Source: a virus. From it: DNA of 22,817 nucleotides. This document shows positions 5,293-12,100 of the stretch, piece by piece (positions within the stretch are counted from its first letter, which is position 1; every line of letters begins with the position of its first letter). The stretch covers positions 1 through 22,817 of the IMG/VR virus record IMGVR_UViG_3300013126_000015; one strand, written 5' to 3'. A model generated the notes under the pieces. That model made no database searches. It was not told the origin of the DNA and saw only the letters and a program-made list of their open reading frames with translations. Both the position numbers and the translations under genes were made by a program.

Positions 5293-6383
5293 AAGAAGTA
5301 GAAATCGTAACAAGAGCAGTTGGACCAAATGGTGCGAAACGCGCATTGCGCAGAGCATTCAAAGCCCAACGTCCAATTTTCCTATGGGGTGCTCCTGGAC
5401 TGGGTAAATCAGATATTATTAAACAATTGGGTTATGAACTGGAAGCTCCGGTTATTGACATTCGATTGTCACTGTGGGAACCCACCGATATCAAGGGTAT
5501 TCCATACTTCAATCCTGAGTCACATACGATGGAATGGGCACCACCAATGGAATTGCCCAATGAAGAGTTTGCATCGAAACATGATAAAGTTATCTTGTTT
5601 CTGGATGAAATGAACTCTGCAGCACCATCAGTTCAAGCAGCTGCATATCAGTTGGTATTGAACCGTAAAGTCGGTACCTATACCTTGCCAGACAATGTAT
5701 TGTTGGTTGCTGCTGGTAATCGTGATGCTGATAAAGGTGTTACTTACCGTATGCCAGCACCATTGGCAAATCGTTTCGTTCACTTGGAAATGAAAGTTGA
5801 TTTCGACGATTGGTTCCAATGGTCAACATTGAATAAAATTCATAAAGATGTTGTGGGTTTCTTGACCTTCTCTAAAAAGGATCTGTATGATTTTGATCCT
5901 AAAAGTTCAAGTAAAGCATTTGCAACACCACGTTCATGGTCATTTGTATCAGAACTGTTGTTCGATGATGATGAAGATGTCAACGTATTGACTGACCTGA
6001 TTGCTGGTTCAATTGGTGAAGGTCTTGCAGTCAAGTTTATGGCACATCGTAAGATTGCAGGTAAGTTGCCTGATCCACGTGACATTTTGACTGGTAAAGT
6101 AACCAAGTTGCAAACCACTGAAATTTCAGCGATGTATTCATTGACTATCAGTTTGTGTTATGAACTGAAAGAAGCCAGTGACAAAAAAGATAAAGACTGG
6201 AACAAATATGTCAACAACTTCTTCAAATTTGTCATGGGCAATTTTGAAACAGAGTTGGTAATCATGGGTACCAGATTGGCACTGACACAATATCAATTGC
6301 CATTCGATCCAGATGACATTGATTGCTTCGATGATTTCAATGATCGCTACAGCAAGTTTATCGCAGCTTCACAAAGTAGATAA
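5286..6383 (+). CDS. MoxR-family AAA+ ATPase
   Basis: 365 aa. Walker A is GAPGLGKS (residues 35-42). The MoxR-typical W-x-P-T-D-I-K-G stretch follows (64-71), then Walker B VILFLDEMN (102-110), sensor 1 in VAAGNRD (about 145) and ANRF with a likely arginine finger at R163. The C-terminal lid and an acidic tail follow. MoxR ATPases work with a von Willebrand A (VWA) partner to fold, activate or disassemble a target; the very next gene encodes such a partner. Codon use is less AT-rich at third positions than in the neighbours (many GGT, GTT, TTG, CCA), which could mean high expression. A terminator closes the gene, and a fresh promoter drives the partner. Confidence 0.92.
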   Translation: MSKEVEIVTRAVGPNGAKRALRRAFKAQRPIFLWGAPGLGKSDIIKQLGYELEAPVIDIRLSLWEPTDIKGIPYFNPESHTMEWAPPMELPNEEFASKHDKVILFLDEMNSAAPSVQAAAYQLVLNRKVGTYTLPDNVLLVAAGNRDADKGVTYRMPAPLANRFVHLEMKVDFDDWFQWSTLNKIHKDVVGFLTFSKKDLYDFDPKSSSKAFATPRSWSFVSELLFDDDEDVNVLTDLIAGSIGEGLAVKFMAHRKIAGKLPDPRDILTGKVTKLQTTEISAMYSLTISLCYELKEASDKKDKDWNKYVNNFFKFVMGNFETELVIMGTRLALTQYQLPFDPDDIDCFDDFNDRYSKFIAASQSR

Positions 6384-6401
6384 TTGGATTACATTATAGC
6401 A

Positions 6402-6430
6402 GAATGGGGCAGATAATGCCCCATTCTTTT
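6402..6430 (+). terminator. Rho-independent terminator
   Basis: GAATGGGGCA (6402-6411), 5-nt loop, TGCCCCATTC (6417-6426), then TTTT. It lies between the MoxR and VWA genes. Confidence 0.9.
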
Positions 6431-6431
6431 A

Positions 6432-6460
6432 TTGACAAAATAACAGAATGTTGCTATAAT
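6432..6460 (+). promoter_or_regulatory. Strong sigma-70 promoter for the VWA gene
   Basis: TTGACA (6432-6437), 17 bp, TATAAT (6455-6460) with TGC before the -10: consensus at both boxes. Confidence 0.9.
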
Positions 6461-6487
6461 TAAATAATAGTAAACGGAGACAACAAC

Positions 6488-7657
6488 ATGTCAAGAGCAA
6501 TTGAATCAGTAGCAGATAAATTAACGACAGCAAAAGTAAAATTGCTGTTTAGTCATCCATTTTTTGGAAATCTTGCTACCAGACTAAAAGTAAAAGATGC
6601 ATCAGAATGGTGCAATACATTAGCAACTGATGGTCGTAATTTATATTACAATCATGAATTTCTTGACAAATTGTCAATTAATGAAATCGAATTCGGGGTT
6701 GCTCATGAGCTATTGCATAATGTGTTTGACCATATGCGAAGAGTTGATAATCGTGATCGGAAGATTTGGAACTTTGCAACCGACTTTGCAGTAAATGGTC
6801 AATTGGTTCGAGATAAGATTGGAACGGTACCACATACCATCAATATCTTACATGATGCAAAATATTATGGAATGGGTTCAGAAGAAATATATGATGAACT
6901 CATTGAAAAACATAAAGACATGTTGGATAAGTTGGGACAATTGTTAGATGATCATATTGATTGGTCTAATGAAGATGGTAATGCTGATCCTAATCAACCG
7001 ACTTATACCAAAGAAGAATTGCAAGCCATTCGGGATGAAGTGGTTGAATCTGTGATTCAGGCATCACAAACAGCTGGTAATGTTCCAGCCGAGATTGCCC
7101 GATTGATTAAAACGATGACAGAACCAAAAATGAATTGGAGAGAGGTTCTAAGGAATCAAATTCAATCTATTTTGAAAAATGATTTCACATGGCAAAGACC
7201 ATCACGAAAAACGATGGCATATGGTATTTACCTACCATCATCAAATCATGATGAAACCATTGACATTTGTATTGCAATTGATATGTCAGGAAGTATTACA
7301 GATCAACAAGCTGGTATCTTCTTGAGTGAAATTCAAGGCATTATGGATGAATATAAAGAGTACAAGATTAAACTTTGGACATTTGATACCAAAGTTTATA
7401 ATGAACAAGACTTTTCATCTGATCAAGGTGATGATTTATCTGACTATGAAGTCATTGGAGGTGGTGGAACATCATTCGAATGTAACTGGGAATATATGAA
7501 AGAAAATAATATTGAACCTAAAAAGTTCATTATGTTCACGGATATGTATCCAAATTCCAGTTGGGGCGATGAAGATTACTGTGACACTATATTTTTGGGT
7601 CATGGAACAACTTCAATTGTTGCTCCATTTGGGACCACTATTTATTACGAAGATTGA
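6488..7657 (+). CDS. VWA-domain protein with N-terminal zincin-like metallopeptidase domain
   Basis: 389 aa in two parts. N-terminal, about 1-110: FGVAHELLHNVFDH carries the HExxH zinc motif (H73, E74, H77), then NFATDFAVN with a candidate third ligand D99, as in the DUF2201-type putative metallopeptidase domain. Linker about 130-240, partly charged helices. C-terminal VWA-like domain about 255-389: MIDAS residues DMSGS (265-269), T328 in GGGGTSF, and D352 in MFTDMYP. This architecture pairs with MoxR ATPases, here the gene just upstream; the ATPase would remodel or load the VWA/peptidase on a target. The target in a phage infection is unknown. The 3' end overlaps the minus-strand HNH gene by 13 bp. 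Confidence 0.88.
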   Translation: MSRAIESVADKLTTAKVKLLFSHPFFGNLATRLKVKDASEWCNTLATDGRNLYYNHEFLDKLSINEIEFGVAHELLHNVFDHMRRVDNRDRKIWNFATDFAVNGQLVRDKIGTVPHTINILHDAKYYGMGSEEIYDELIEKHKDMLDKLGQLLDDHIDWSNEDGNADPNQPTYTKEELQAIRDEVVESVIQASQTAGNVPAEIARLIKTMTEPKMNWREVLRNQIQSILKNDFTWQRPSRKTMAYGIYLPSSNHDETIDICIAIDMSGSITDQQAGIFLSEIQGIMDEYKEYKIKLWTFDTKVYNEQDFSSDQGDDLSDYEVIGGGGTSFECNWEYMKENNIEPKKFIMFTDMYPNSSWGDEDYCDTIFLGHGTTSIVAPFGTTIYYED

Positions 7658-8406
7658 TTTTTATTATAATCCTCATATAATTCTTCTATAGTTTTATGTG
7701 AGGATTTATGTTTCTTATAATTATCTTTATCAGAAATCATTCTGAGATTAGAAATATCGGATAAAATATTAATAGGAACATCATTTAGGAAACCATCGGT
7801 GACACTGTAAATATGGTCAAGATGATAATATTTACCACGTAATCCATCAGGGTCAATAATATGTTTGTTTCTTTCATATTGAGTATTAGCATATTGTTGA
7901 GCACGATGTCTATATTGTAGACGAGTCAATCCATCTATAGTATACGTTTTATTTTTATATACTTCTTTCCAATATTGTTTTTTTGAATTAGAAATTTGTT
8001 GTCTGACTTTTGGTATATAGGCTGGATTTGAAACGCCATAATTTTTCATAGTTGTTTCAATTTTCTTCAATTTGACACTTTCTAATTGAGATGCGTTGCC
8101 AACGCCTAATAATGTTTTCATATCATTCATTGCACAGGTACTATTACAATACCTATGATATTCTCTAGGTGTGTGTTTTCTAAATGATATTTCTTTACCA
8201 CATGATAAACATCCTGGTCGTTGTTTGATATTATAGGTGTAACAATATAAACGTTCATATAAAGAACACTTGCCAAGAAATGAAGTTTGTGATACAATAG
8301 TATTATACAATGATGGATATTTAAGTTTAAAATGATACTCTCGCACGGTGTGATATATGGTATCTAATCCATGAGATATTAAAAATTGTTCTACTTTGCT
8401 TGCCAT
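7645..8406 (-). CDS. HNH homing-type endonuclease with N-terminal zinc finger
   Basis: 253 aa. A Cys4-type zinc finger (C66-x2-C69 and C87-x3-C91) is followed by ETTMKNYGVSNPAYIPKVRQ (about 117-136), the YGVxNP module common in phage endonucleases and thought to help DNA binding. The HNH core is YYHLDHIYS (H195, D197, H198), SNLRMIS (N220) and KDNYKKHK (N229, H233). Free-standing, antisense to its neighbours, and ending inside the VWA gene, as expected for a mobile endonuclease dropped between genes. Own minus promoter at 8434-8462. No intron boundaries were seen. Confidence 0.85.
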   Translation of the reverse strand: MASKVEQFLISHGLDTIYHTVREYHFKLKYPSLYNTIVSQTSFLGKCSLYERLYCYTYNIKQRPGCLSCGKEISFRKHTPREYHRYCNSTCAMNDMKTLLGVGNASQLESVKLKKIETTMKNYGVSNPAYIPKVRQQISNSKKQYWKEVYKNKTYTIDGLTRLQYRHRAQQYANTQYERNKHIIDPDGLRGKYYHLDHIYSVTDGFLNDVPINILSDISNLRMISDKDNYKKHKSSHKTIEELYEDYNKNQSS

Positions 8407-8433
8407 AATTGTTAACCTATGTTATAATATACT

Positions 8434-8462
8434 ATTATAGACAAAAAATTAATATGATACAA
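8434..8462 (-). promoter_or_regulatory. Minus-strand sigma-70 promoter for the HNH gene
   Basis: Minus strand TTGTAT (8457-8462), 17 bp, TATAAT (8434-8439). Confidence 0.65.
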
Positions 8463-8493
8463 CTATCTACTATGAAGATTAATAAATACTGTC

Positions 8494-8691
8494 ATGAAAC
8501 AGTATAATATTACCCTTCACTATCAAGAACCCTTACGGGATGACTATGGGTTTCCACGCTTCGGAGAGAAGGTCGTGGAAATCCTATCAACCAATATGAA
8601 TTATGTTTATTCTACATTAGATAAAATGTTTGGTAAAGGTAATTATGATATAACAAAAATATCTGAAACAATGGTTGACAATTCTAAATAA
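8494..8691 (+). CDS. Small protein of unknown function (65 aa)
   Basis: 65 aa, soluble, slightly acidic, with a P-L-R-D-D-Y-G-F-P-R-F-G segment near residues 13-24; no family recognised. No Shine-Dalgarno precedes ATG 8494, which is unusual in this window. AATAAATACT lies 10 bp upstream, similar to the T4 late -10, so its expression may differ from its neighbours. The last codons (VDNSK) overlap the -35 of the next promoter. Confidence 0.6.
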   Translation: MKQYNITLHYQEPLRDDYGFPRFGEKVVEILSTNMNYVYSTLDKMFGKGNYDITKISETMVDNSK

Positions 8692-8703
8692 TTCATGTAT
8701 CAT
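8675..8703 (+). promoter_or_regulatory. sigma-70 promoter for the 8732 gene
   Basis: TTGACA (8675-8680) inside the preceding ORF, 17 bp, TATCAT (8698-8703). Confidence 0.65.
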
Positions 8704-8731
8704 TAAGACTAATAAACAATACAGGTGATTT

Positions 8732-8980
8732 ATGACAGATACATTTATTGCAACTGGTATGGGTAGGGTTAATGGTAAATTAAAACTACGTTGGTCTAAT
8801 GATCCAGGATTCTGTTTAACACAGTATAAATCACGTGGTGAGAAAGATGTCATCATGATTGAATTATCTCAACCATTGACTAAGGTTGGTTGTGTTCGAT
8901 ACATGAAACAAATGGTATCAGAATTTCATGATCAAGAACATCTTCAAGTTATCGATCAATATCTTGAAAAACATTTATAA
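8732..8980 (+). CDS. Small protein of unknown function (82 aa)
   Basis: 82 aa, no membrane segment. The N-terminal half looks beta-rich with a GMGRVNGKLKLRW stretch, the C-terminal half helical (VGCVRYMKQMVSEFHDQEHL). No family recognised. AGGTGA lies a proper distance before ATG 8732 and a promoter is 30 bp upstream; the 8994 gene follows after 13 bp and probably shares the transcript. Confidence 0.65.
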   Translation: MTDTFIATGMGRVNGKLKLRWSNDPGFCLTQYKSRGEKDVIMIELSQPLTKVGCVRYMKQMVSEFHDQEHLQVIDQYLEKHL

Positions 8981-8993
8981 TTAAAATAACAAT

Positions 8994-9197
8994 ATGCGAT
9001 ATGATAAAGATTCAGTAAAGATTCTAATTAAACAAGCTACCACCATATTCATGGATGATAAACTCTATGAAATCAATTGGTGTGATGATGATCAATTCCA
9101 GGCTACAGATGAAAATGGAATCCCTGATATCTTTTGGTATGAAGATATTAATATCAATGAAGTATTAATATATAAGACTACTCTACTAAACCCATAG
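8994..9197 (+). CDS. Small acidic protein of unknown function (67 aa)
   Basis: 67 aa, strongly acidic in the middle (INWCDDDQFQATDENGIPDI), no family recognised. No separate promoter and no good Shine-Dalgarno; it is probably translated from the 8675 promoter transcript. A four-copy 20-bp repeat array starts 5 bp after its stop. Confidence 0.55.
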   Translation: MRYDKDSVKILIKQATTIFMDDKLYEINWCDDDQFQATDENGIPDIFWYEDININEVLIYKTTLLNP

Positions 9198-9201
9198 ACG
9201 A

Positions 9202-9354
9202 GAGTTCCCGCTGCGCTATCTCTATACTGGGTATTATATACCAAGAGTTCCCGCTGCGCTATCTAGCGATGCTCAATTGTGGTAGGTTCCCGCTGCACTA
9301 TTGACATAACCATGTCATATATGATATAATATAATAGAGTTCCCGCTGCTACAT
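9202..9354 (+). repeat. Cluster of four 20-bp repeats
   Basis: Units at 9202-9221 and 9245-9264 (both GAGTTCCCGCTGCGCTATCT), 9283-9302 (degenerate, TAGGTTCCCGCTGCACTATT) and 9337-9354 (GAGTTCCCGCTGCTACAT). Spacers are 23, 18 and 34 bp and unrelated. All share GTTCCCGCTGC. Two identical relatives are at 2248 and 2309. Irregular spacing and absence of cas genes exclude an ordinary CRISPR. The last unit lies just before the Shine-Dalgarno of the 9369 gene. Confidence 0.9.
9301..9330 (+). promoter_or_regulatory. sigma-70 promoter inside the repeat cluster
   Basis: TTGACA (9301-9306), 18 bp, TATAAT (9325-9330), between repeat units 3 and 4, in front of the 9369 gene. Confidence 0.7.
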
Positions 9355-9368
9355 ATGAGGATAAGTTA

Positions 9369-9632
9369 ATGTTCAAAAAGATTAAAACATTTTTCGTTGG
9401 ATTACCATTATCAGAACGTCCTGATGTTCCATGTGGTGATAAAGCAGAACATTACTATTGGACAGATGATCGGTTAATGTGTCCCAATTGTTTGTCAATT
9501 AAATTGAAAGAAAAAGCTCAAATTCAATTGAGATTGGATACTGAACGGGAGAATGAACGGAAGATGAACGAATATGAGATATTATCAGATATGATAGCAG
9601 CTAAGGTATTGGCAAGGTTGAATGATAAATGA
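9369..9632 (+). CDS. Small zinc-ribbon-like protein with a charged helix (87 aa)
   Basis: 87 aa. Cysteines at residues 22 and about 38-41 (VPCGDKAEHYYW, then LMCPNC), with H28 nearby, could bind zinc. The rest is one long charged helix (about 42-85, rich in Glu, Arg, Lys) likely to form a coiled coil. Family not known to me. The start follows GAGGATAAG. Its TGA overlaps the next ATG (ATGA at 9629-9632), so the two genes are coupled. Confidence 0.65.
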   Translation: MFKKIKTFFVGLPLSERPDVPCGDKAEHYYWTDDRLMCPNCLSIKLKEKAQIQLRLDTERENERKMNEYEILSDMIAAKVLARLNDK

Positions 9633-9892
9633 TGGCACTTGAAGAGACCATGCCATATATTGATTTGATGACTATCATATATGCTGCAGAACAGGAAAAT
9701 GCTAATATCGATTTTGCCATCTTTACCCAATATGAAAATAATATCAGGGGATTAATACATTATCTGTATTTTCGTCAGCAAATGTTGGGACAAGATAACT
9801 ATCATCTTGAAGATGTTACCATTGAATTATTTTTCCATGATTATACTGACATTGAATGGTACAACACATTCAAAGAATTTCTCAATAGATAA
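9629..9892 (+). CDS. Small acidic protein of unknown function (87 aa)
   Basis: 87 aa, acidic and aromatic (ELFFHDYTDIEWYNTFKEF near the end), mostly helical by appearance; no recognised family, no signal or membrane segment. The start overlaps the stop of the 9369 gene (ATGA). A Fur-box-like repeat begins over its stop codon. Confidence 0.65.
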   Translation: MMALEETMPYIDLMTIIYAAEQENANIDFAIFTQYENNIRGLIHYLYFRQQMLGQDNYHLEDVTIELFFHDYTDIEWYNTFKEFLNR

Positions 9893-9934
9893 TCATTCTC
9901 ATTTTGTATTTTAAATCATAATCATTCTCATTTT
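9889..9934. promoter_or_regulatory. Two Fur-box-like direct repeats
   Basis: ATAATCATTCTCATTTT occurs exactly at 9889-9905 and 9918-9934 (29-bp offset). On the minus strand the first reads TGAGAAT-G-ATTATCT, close to the 7-1-7 Fur consensus TGATAAT-N-ATTATCA. They lie 35-80 bp downstream of a minus-strand promoter (9969-9997). Repressor identity is not established. Confidence 0.45.
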
Positions 9935-9968
9935 AAATGTGAGTTAAGAATATAATTTGCATAATACA

Positions 9969-9997
9969 ATCATATCATAATTTTAAAGAGCTGTCAA
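9969..9997 (-). promoter_or_regulatory. Minus-strand sigma-70 promoter, no gene downstream
   Basis: Minus strand TTGACA (9992-9997), 17 bp, TATGAT (9969-9974). It would make RNA antisense to the 9629 and 9369 genes. Confidence 0.5.
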
Positions 9998-10038
9998 GGA
10001 TTATTTTCAAGATCCTGATTTTTGTGATTGTCACTTCC

Positions 10039-10067
10039 AGTATACCATGAAAAAATAATTTTGTCAA
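10039..10067 (-). promoter_or_regulatory. Minus-strand sigma-70 promoter, divergent from the element-2 promoter
   Basis: Minus strand TTGACA (10062-10067), 17 bp, TATACT (10039-10044). Its -35 and the plus -35 at 10071 form the palindrome TTGTCAAG-T-CTTGACAA. Confidence 0.6.
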
Positions 10068-10070
10068 GTC

Positions 10071-10099
10071 TTGACAACAACGTCGAACTATGCTATAAT
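10071..10099 (+). promoter_or_regulatory. Consensus sigma-70 promoter running into conserved element copy 2
   Basis: TTGACA (10071-10076), 17 bp, TATAAT (10094-10099) with TGC before it. The first transcribed bases form a hairpin, CGAATAT (10108-10114) with ATATTCG (10125-10131). Confidence 0.8.
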
Positions 10100-10130
10100 A
10101 ATAGTAGCGAATATTAGTTTACCTATATTC

Positions 10131-10176
10131 GAGACAACGTTCCGGGACTCCCTGGACTCTTAGCCACCATCACGTG
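10131..10176. ncRNA. Conserved structured element, copy 2 (strand uncertain)
   Basis: Divergent copy of 3143-3190 and 12398-12444. The first hairpin TCCGGG-ACTC-CCTGGA is fully kept; the second is weaker (GGACT-CTT-AGCC), and the trailing part reads ACCATCACGTG. A pyrimidine-rich stretch (catttaaaatccttttta) follows, as in copy 1. A minus promoter at 10225-10253 faces it. Confidence 0.5.
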
Positions 10177-10224
10177 AGCATCATCATTTAAAATCCTTTT
10201 TATCTTTCCCTTTTTGTTGGACAT

Positions 10225-10253
10225 ATTATTTCATATTATCATCTATATGTCAA
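10225..10253 (-). promoter_or_regulatory. Minus-strand sigma-70 promoter facing element copy 2
   Basis: Minus strand TTGACA (10248-10253), 17 bp, AATAAT (10225-10230), same ATGAAATAATAT context as the one facing copy 1. Confidence 0.6.
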
Positions 10254-10276
10254 CAATTATTTTTATTATTTTTTAG

Positions 10277-10304
10277 TTGACAATTGAAATTTTTCCTGTA
10301 TTAT
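10277..10304 (+). promoter_or_regulatory. sigma-70 promoter for the 10331 gene
   Basis: TTGACA (10277-10282), 16 bp, TATTAT (10299-10304), back to back with the minus promoter at 10225-10253. Confidence 0.7.
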
Positions 10305-10330
10305 ATACCTATCTTTTAAATAACGGGATT

Positions 10331-10513
10331 ATGGTCATGGCCAAAATTACAATTAGTTTACCGTTACGTCGATATGCTATGTTTTGGGACAGTATTAGAT
10401 GCCGTAATTATATGATTGTAATATCAGGCAATGATTTAGATTATGCACCACTATGGGGAAATTTTGTTACCTGGGTTGGCGCAATAAAACAACCAACGAT
10501 TATCACAAAATAA
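10331..10513 (+). CDS. Small protein of unknown function (60 aa)
   Basis: I place the start at ATG 10331 because AACGGGA lies six bases before it and the promoter -10 ends at 10304; longer readings would start inside the promoter. The 60-aa product begins MVMAKITISLPLRRY, contains several Trp, Tyr and Arg, and ends with a Thr/Ile/Lys tail. No family recognised and no transmembrane helix long enough to call. The next promoter follows directly after its stop. Confidence 0.6.
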   Translation: MVMAKITISLPLRRYAMFWDSIRCRNYMIVISGNDLDYAPLWGNFVTWVGAIKQPTIITK

Positions 10514-10516
10514 TCC

Positions 10517-10544
10517 TTGACAAGTTTAAAAAATCCTGTATACT
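10517..10544 (+). promoter_or_regulatory. sigma-70 promoter, TCCTG-TATACT class
   Basis: TTGACA (10517-10522), 16 bp ending in ATCCTG, TATACT (10539-10544). Same class as promoters at 19965, 20210, 20760, 21122 and 22694. Confidence 0.8.
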
Positions 10545-10571
10545 AATACCAGATTCAAACGGGAGCATATC

Positions 10572-11231
10572 ATGTTTAACTTTTCATTCACCGCAGTTTC
10601 AAGTAACGTAAAAACTGGCCCTATTCCTGTTACCAGAACAGATAAAAAATCATGTCCAGACTCATGTATCCTTAAAGGTAAAGGTTGCTATGCTGAGGGT
10701 GGCCCGGTTTTAATACACTGGAAAAAACTTGATGATGCTGGTTTATCATTGGATGAATTGGCACGGAAAATTAAAAAATTACCTAAAGGTCAATTATGGC
10801 GTCACAATGAAGCTGGTGATTTGCCAGGGTTTAATGATATGATTGATATAGCACAATTGACCAAGCTAGTTGATGCTAACAAGGGCAAAAAAGGATTTAC
10901 TTATACTCATTACCCTATGGTGCAACATAACATTAAAGCAGTAAAATTAGCAAATGATAGCGGTTTTACTATTAACATGTCATTGAATAACTTGAATGAG
11001 TTATCACAAGCTAAACATTTACCATTGCCTAAAGTGGTCATTTTGCCTAAAGATTCACCTAATAAATTTGAGCATGATGGCGTCACTGTTATGAAATGTC
11101 CAGCTCAAATTAAGGACGAAATGTCTTGTTCAAGATGTAAATTGTGTGCCGATCCTAATCGTAAAATGGTAATTGGATTTGACCCGCACGGTTTTAGAAA
11201 AAATAAAGTAATTGCAATTTCAACCATATAG
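10572..11231 (+). CDS. Conserved cysteine-rich phage/plasmid protein (DUF7227-like)
   Basis: 219 aa. N-terminal motif TGPIPVTRTDKKSCPDSC, then GKGCYAEGGP (C28, C32, C39). The middle has QLWRHNEAGDLPG (74-86) and GFTYTHYP (108-115). The C-terminal motif is CPAQIKDEMSCSRCKLC (C176, C186, C189, C192) followed by KMVIGFDPHG. I recognise this as a family spread among phages and plasmids (DUF7227, from memory). The two Cys clusters could hold zinc or an iron-sulfur centre, and the conserved RHNEAGD and THYP blocks could be catalytic, but no activity is known to me. Start after CGGGAG; full length for the family as I know it. Confidence 0.8.
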   Translation: MFNFSFTAVSSNVKTGPIPVTRTDKKSCPDSCILKGKGCYAEGGPVLIHWKKLDDAGLSLDELARKIKKLPKGQLWRHNEAGDLPGFNDMIDIAQLTKLVDANKGKKGFTYTHYPMVQHNIKAVKLANDSGFTINMSLNNLNELSQAKHLPLPKVVILPKDSPNKFEHDGVTVMKCPAQIKDEMSCSRCKLCADPNRKMVIGFDPHGFRKNKVIAISTI

Positions 11232-11238
11232 GTGTAAT

Positions 11239-11496
11239 ATGTTAGCCAACACAAAACAAACAAGAAAGATTGTCAATGATACATTAAACAGTGTATTGTA
11301 TAATTATTGCAATAAGACTTGGACAGATCGGGATCATCGAACGATTGATGATGGCAAGCGAATTGTTGTATTTGAAATAATGTCAAACAATTTAGATGTT
11401 CTGAGTCGAGAAATTAAACAACGATTTATCAATGCTGGATTTGACAATCGTATCACGGTATCACAAAAATATATTCGAATAGCATCAATATTGTGA
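11239..11496 (+). CDS. Small basic protein of unknown function (85 aa)
   Basis: ATG 11239 is preferred over an upstream ATG at 11212 because AGGTG precedes it properly and 11212 lies inside the previous gene. 85 aa, basic, with helix-forming N-terminus (TKQTRKIVNDTLNSVLYNY) and a DGKRIVVFEIM strand; no family recognised. It follows the cysteine-rich gene by 7 bp and shares its promoter, so it may be a partner. Confidence 0.6.
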   Translation: MLANTKQTRKIVNDTLNSVLYNYCNKTWTDRDHRTIDDGKRIVVFEIMSNNLDVLSREIKQRFINAGFDNRITVSQKYIRIASIL

Positions 11497-11525
11497 TTGA
11501 CAATTAGCTGGGTATATGAAATAAT
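11497..11525 (+). promoter_or_regulatory. sigma-70 promoter with TGGGTAT/ATACCCA inverted repeat
   Basis: TTGACA (11497-11502), 17 bp, AATAAT (11520-11525). TGGGTATAT (11509-11517) and ATATACCCA (11524-11532) flank the -10. Same arrangement at 13799. Confidence 0.7.
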
Positions 11526-11557
11526 ATACCCACTTTCAAACAACTAGGACAACGATC

Positions 11558-11899
11558 ATGACTACCATCACAAAATCATTCAATGAAGTTCATGCTGAAG
11601 CATTGGTTGCCGCACGTAAGGCAGGATTAGAGTACTTTAACACTGTATTGAATGGTGTTGATCAATATGCTTGCGGTTTTGCATGGGTAAGATTGCCTGA
11701 AGTGAAACTTAATACCAAACTTGGTAAACAGATTGCTGCTTGTGGATTTTCAAAATCATACAATAAAGGTGTGGAATTATGGAATCCATCCGGTTTACAT
11801 TGTCAAAATATTGACGCTAAAGAAGCTGGTGCTAATGCCTATGCTACGGTAATGCAACAAAATGGATATGTTGCTTATTCAGAATCAAGATTAGATTAA
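11558..11899 (+). CDS. Conserved phage protein, CGFAWV family (113 aa)
   Basis: 113 aa. Motif order YACGFAWVRLPEVKL (38-52), CGFSKSYNKGVELW (62-75), then HCQNIDAKEAGANAYATVMQ and a terminal SRLD. I recognise this pattern (CGFAWV, kGg, Q-x-x-D-x-K-E-x-G, SRxD end) from small proteins found in many phages and plasmids; its function is unknown to me. AGGAC precedes ATG 11558. Own promoter, monocistronic. Confidence 0.75.
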   Translation: MTTITKSFNEVHAEALVAARKAGLEYFNTVLNGVDQYACGFAWVRLPEVKLNTKLGKQIAACGFSKSYNKGVELWNPSGLHCQNIDAKEAGANAYATVMQQNGYVAYSESRLD

Positions 11900-11907
11900 A
11901 ATAATAC

Positions 11908-11936
11908 TTGACAAATAGCCAAGGATGGCTTATCAT
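11908..11936 (+). promoter_or_regulatory. sigma-70 promoter with AGCCA-AGGA-TGGCT operator-like repeat in the spacer
   Basis: TTGACA (11908-11913), 17 bp, TATCAT (11931-11936). Inverted repeat AGCCA/TGGCT at 11917-11930 fills the spacer. Other members at 12895, 15583 and 21412. Confidence 0.75.
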
Positions 11937-11961
11937 ATGTCCATACTTTAGGGGATGTGTC

Positions 11962-12096
11962 ATGACTGAACAAGAATTTATCGATACCTTGGTTACAATC
12001 TGGTCAACTGGTGATGCAGAATTGTTGAAATCATTTATTGAAATTCACAAAGATGTTTGGTACAATGTCATTAAATCGTTTGGATTTTTGGGATAG
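11962..12096 (+). CDS. Small protein of unknown function (44 aa)
   Basis: Start ATG 11962 chosen for its Shine-Dalgarno (AGGGGATG) and position after the promoter; earlier in-frame codons lie inside the promoter. The product MTEQEFIDTLVTIWSTGDAE continues as a helical, amphipathic chain ending in FGFLG. No family recognised. The next gene begins 4 bp after its stop. Confidence 0.6.
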   Translation: MTEQEFIDTLVTIWSTGDAELLKSFIEIHKDVWYNVIKSFGFLG

Positions 12097-12100
12097 TGCC

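Noticed and set aside
7645-8406. Group I intron around the HNH gene
   Set aside because: The neighbouring genes are complete and not split; no intron core was seen. It is a free-standing endonuclease gene.
9202-9354. CRISPR-like repeat array
   Set aside because: Only four units, two of them degenerate, with spacers of 23, 18 and 34 bp, a promoter inside one spacer, and no cas genes in the window.
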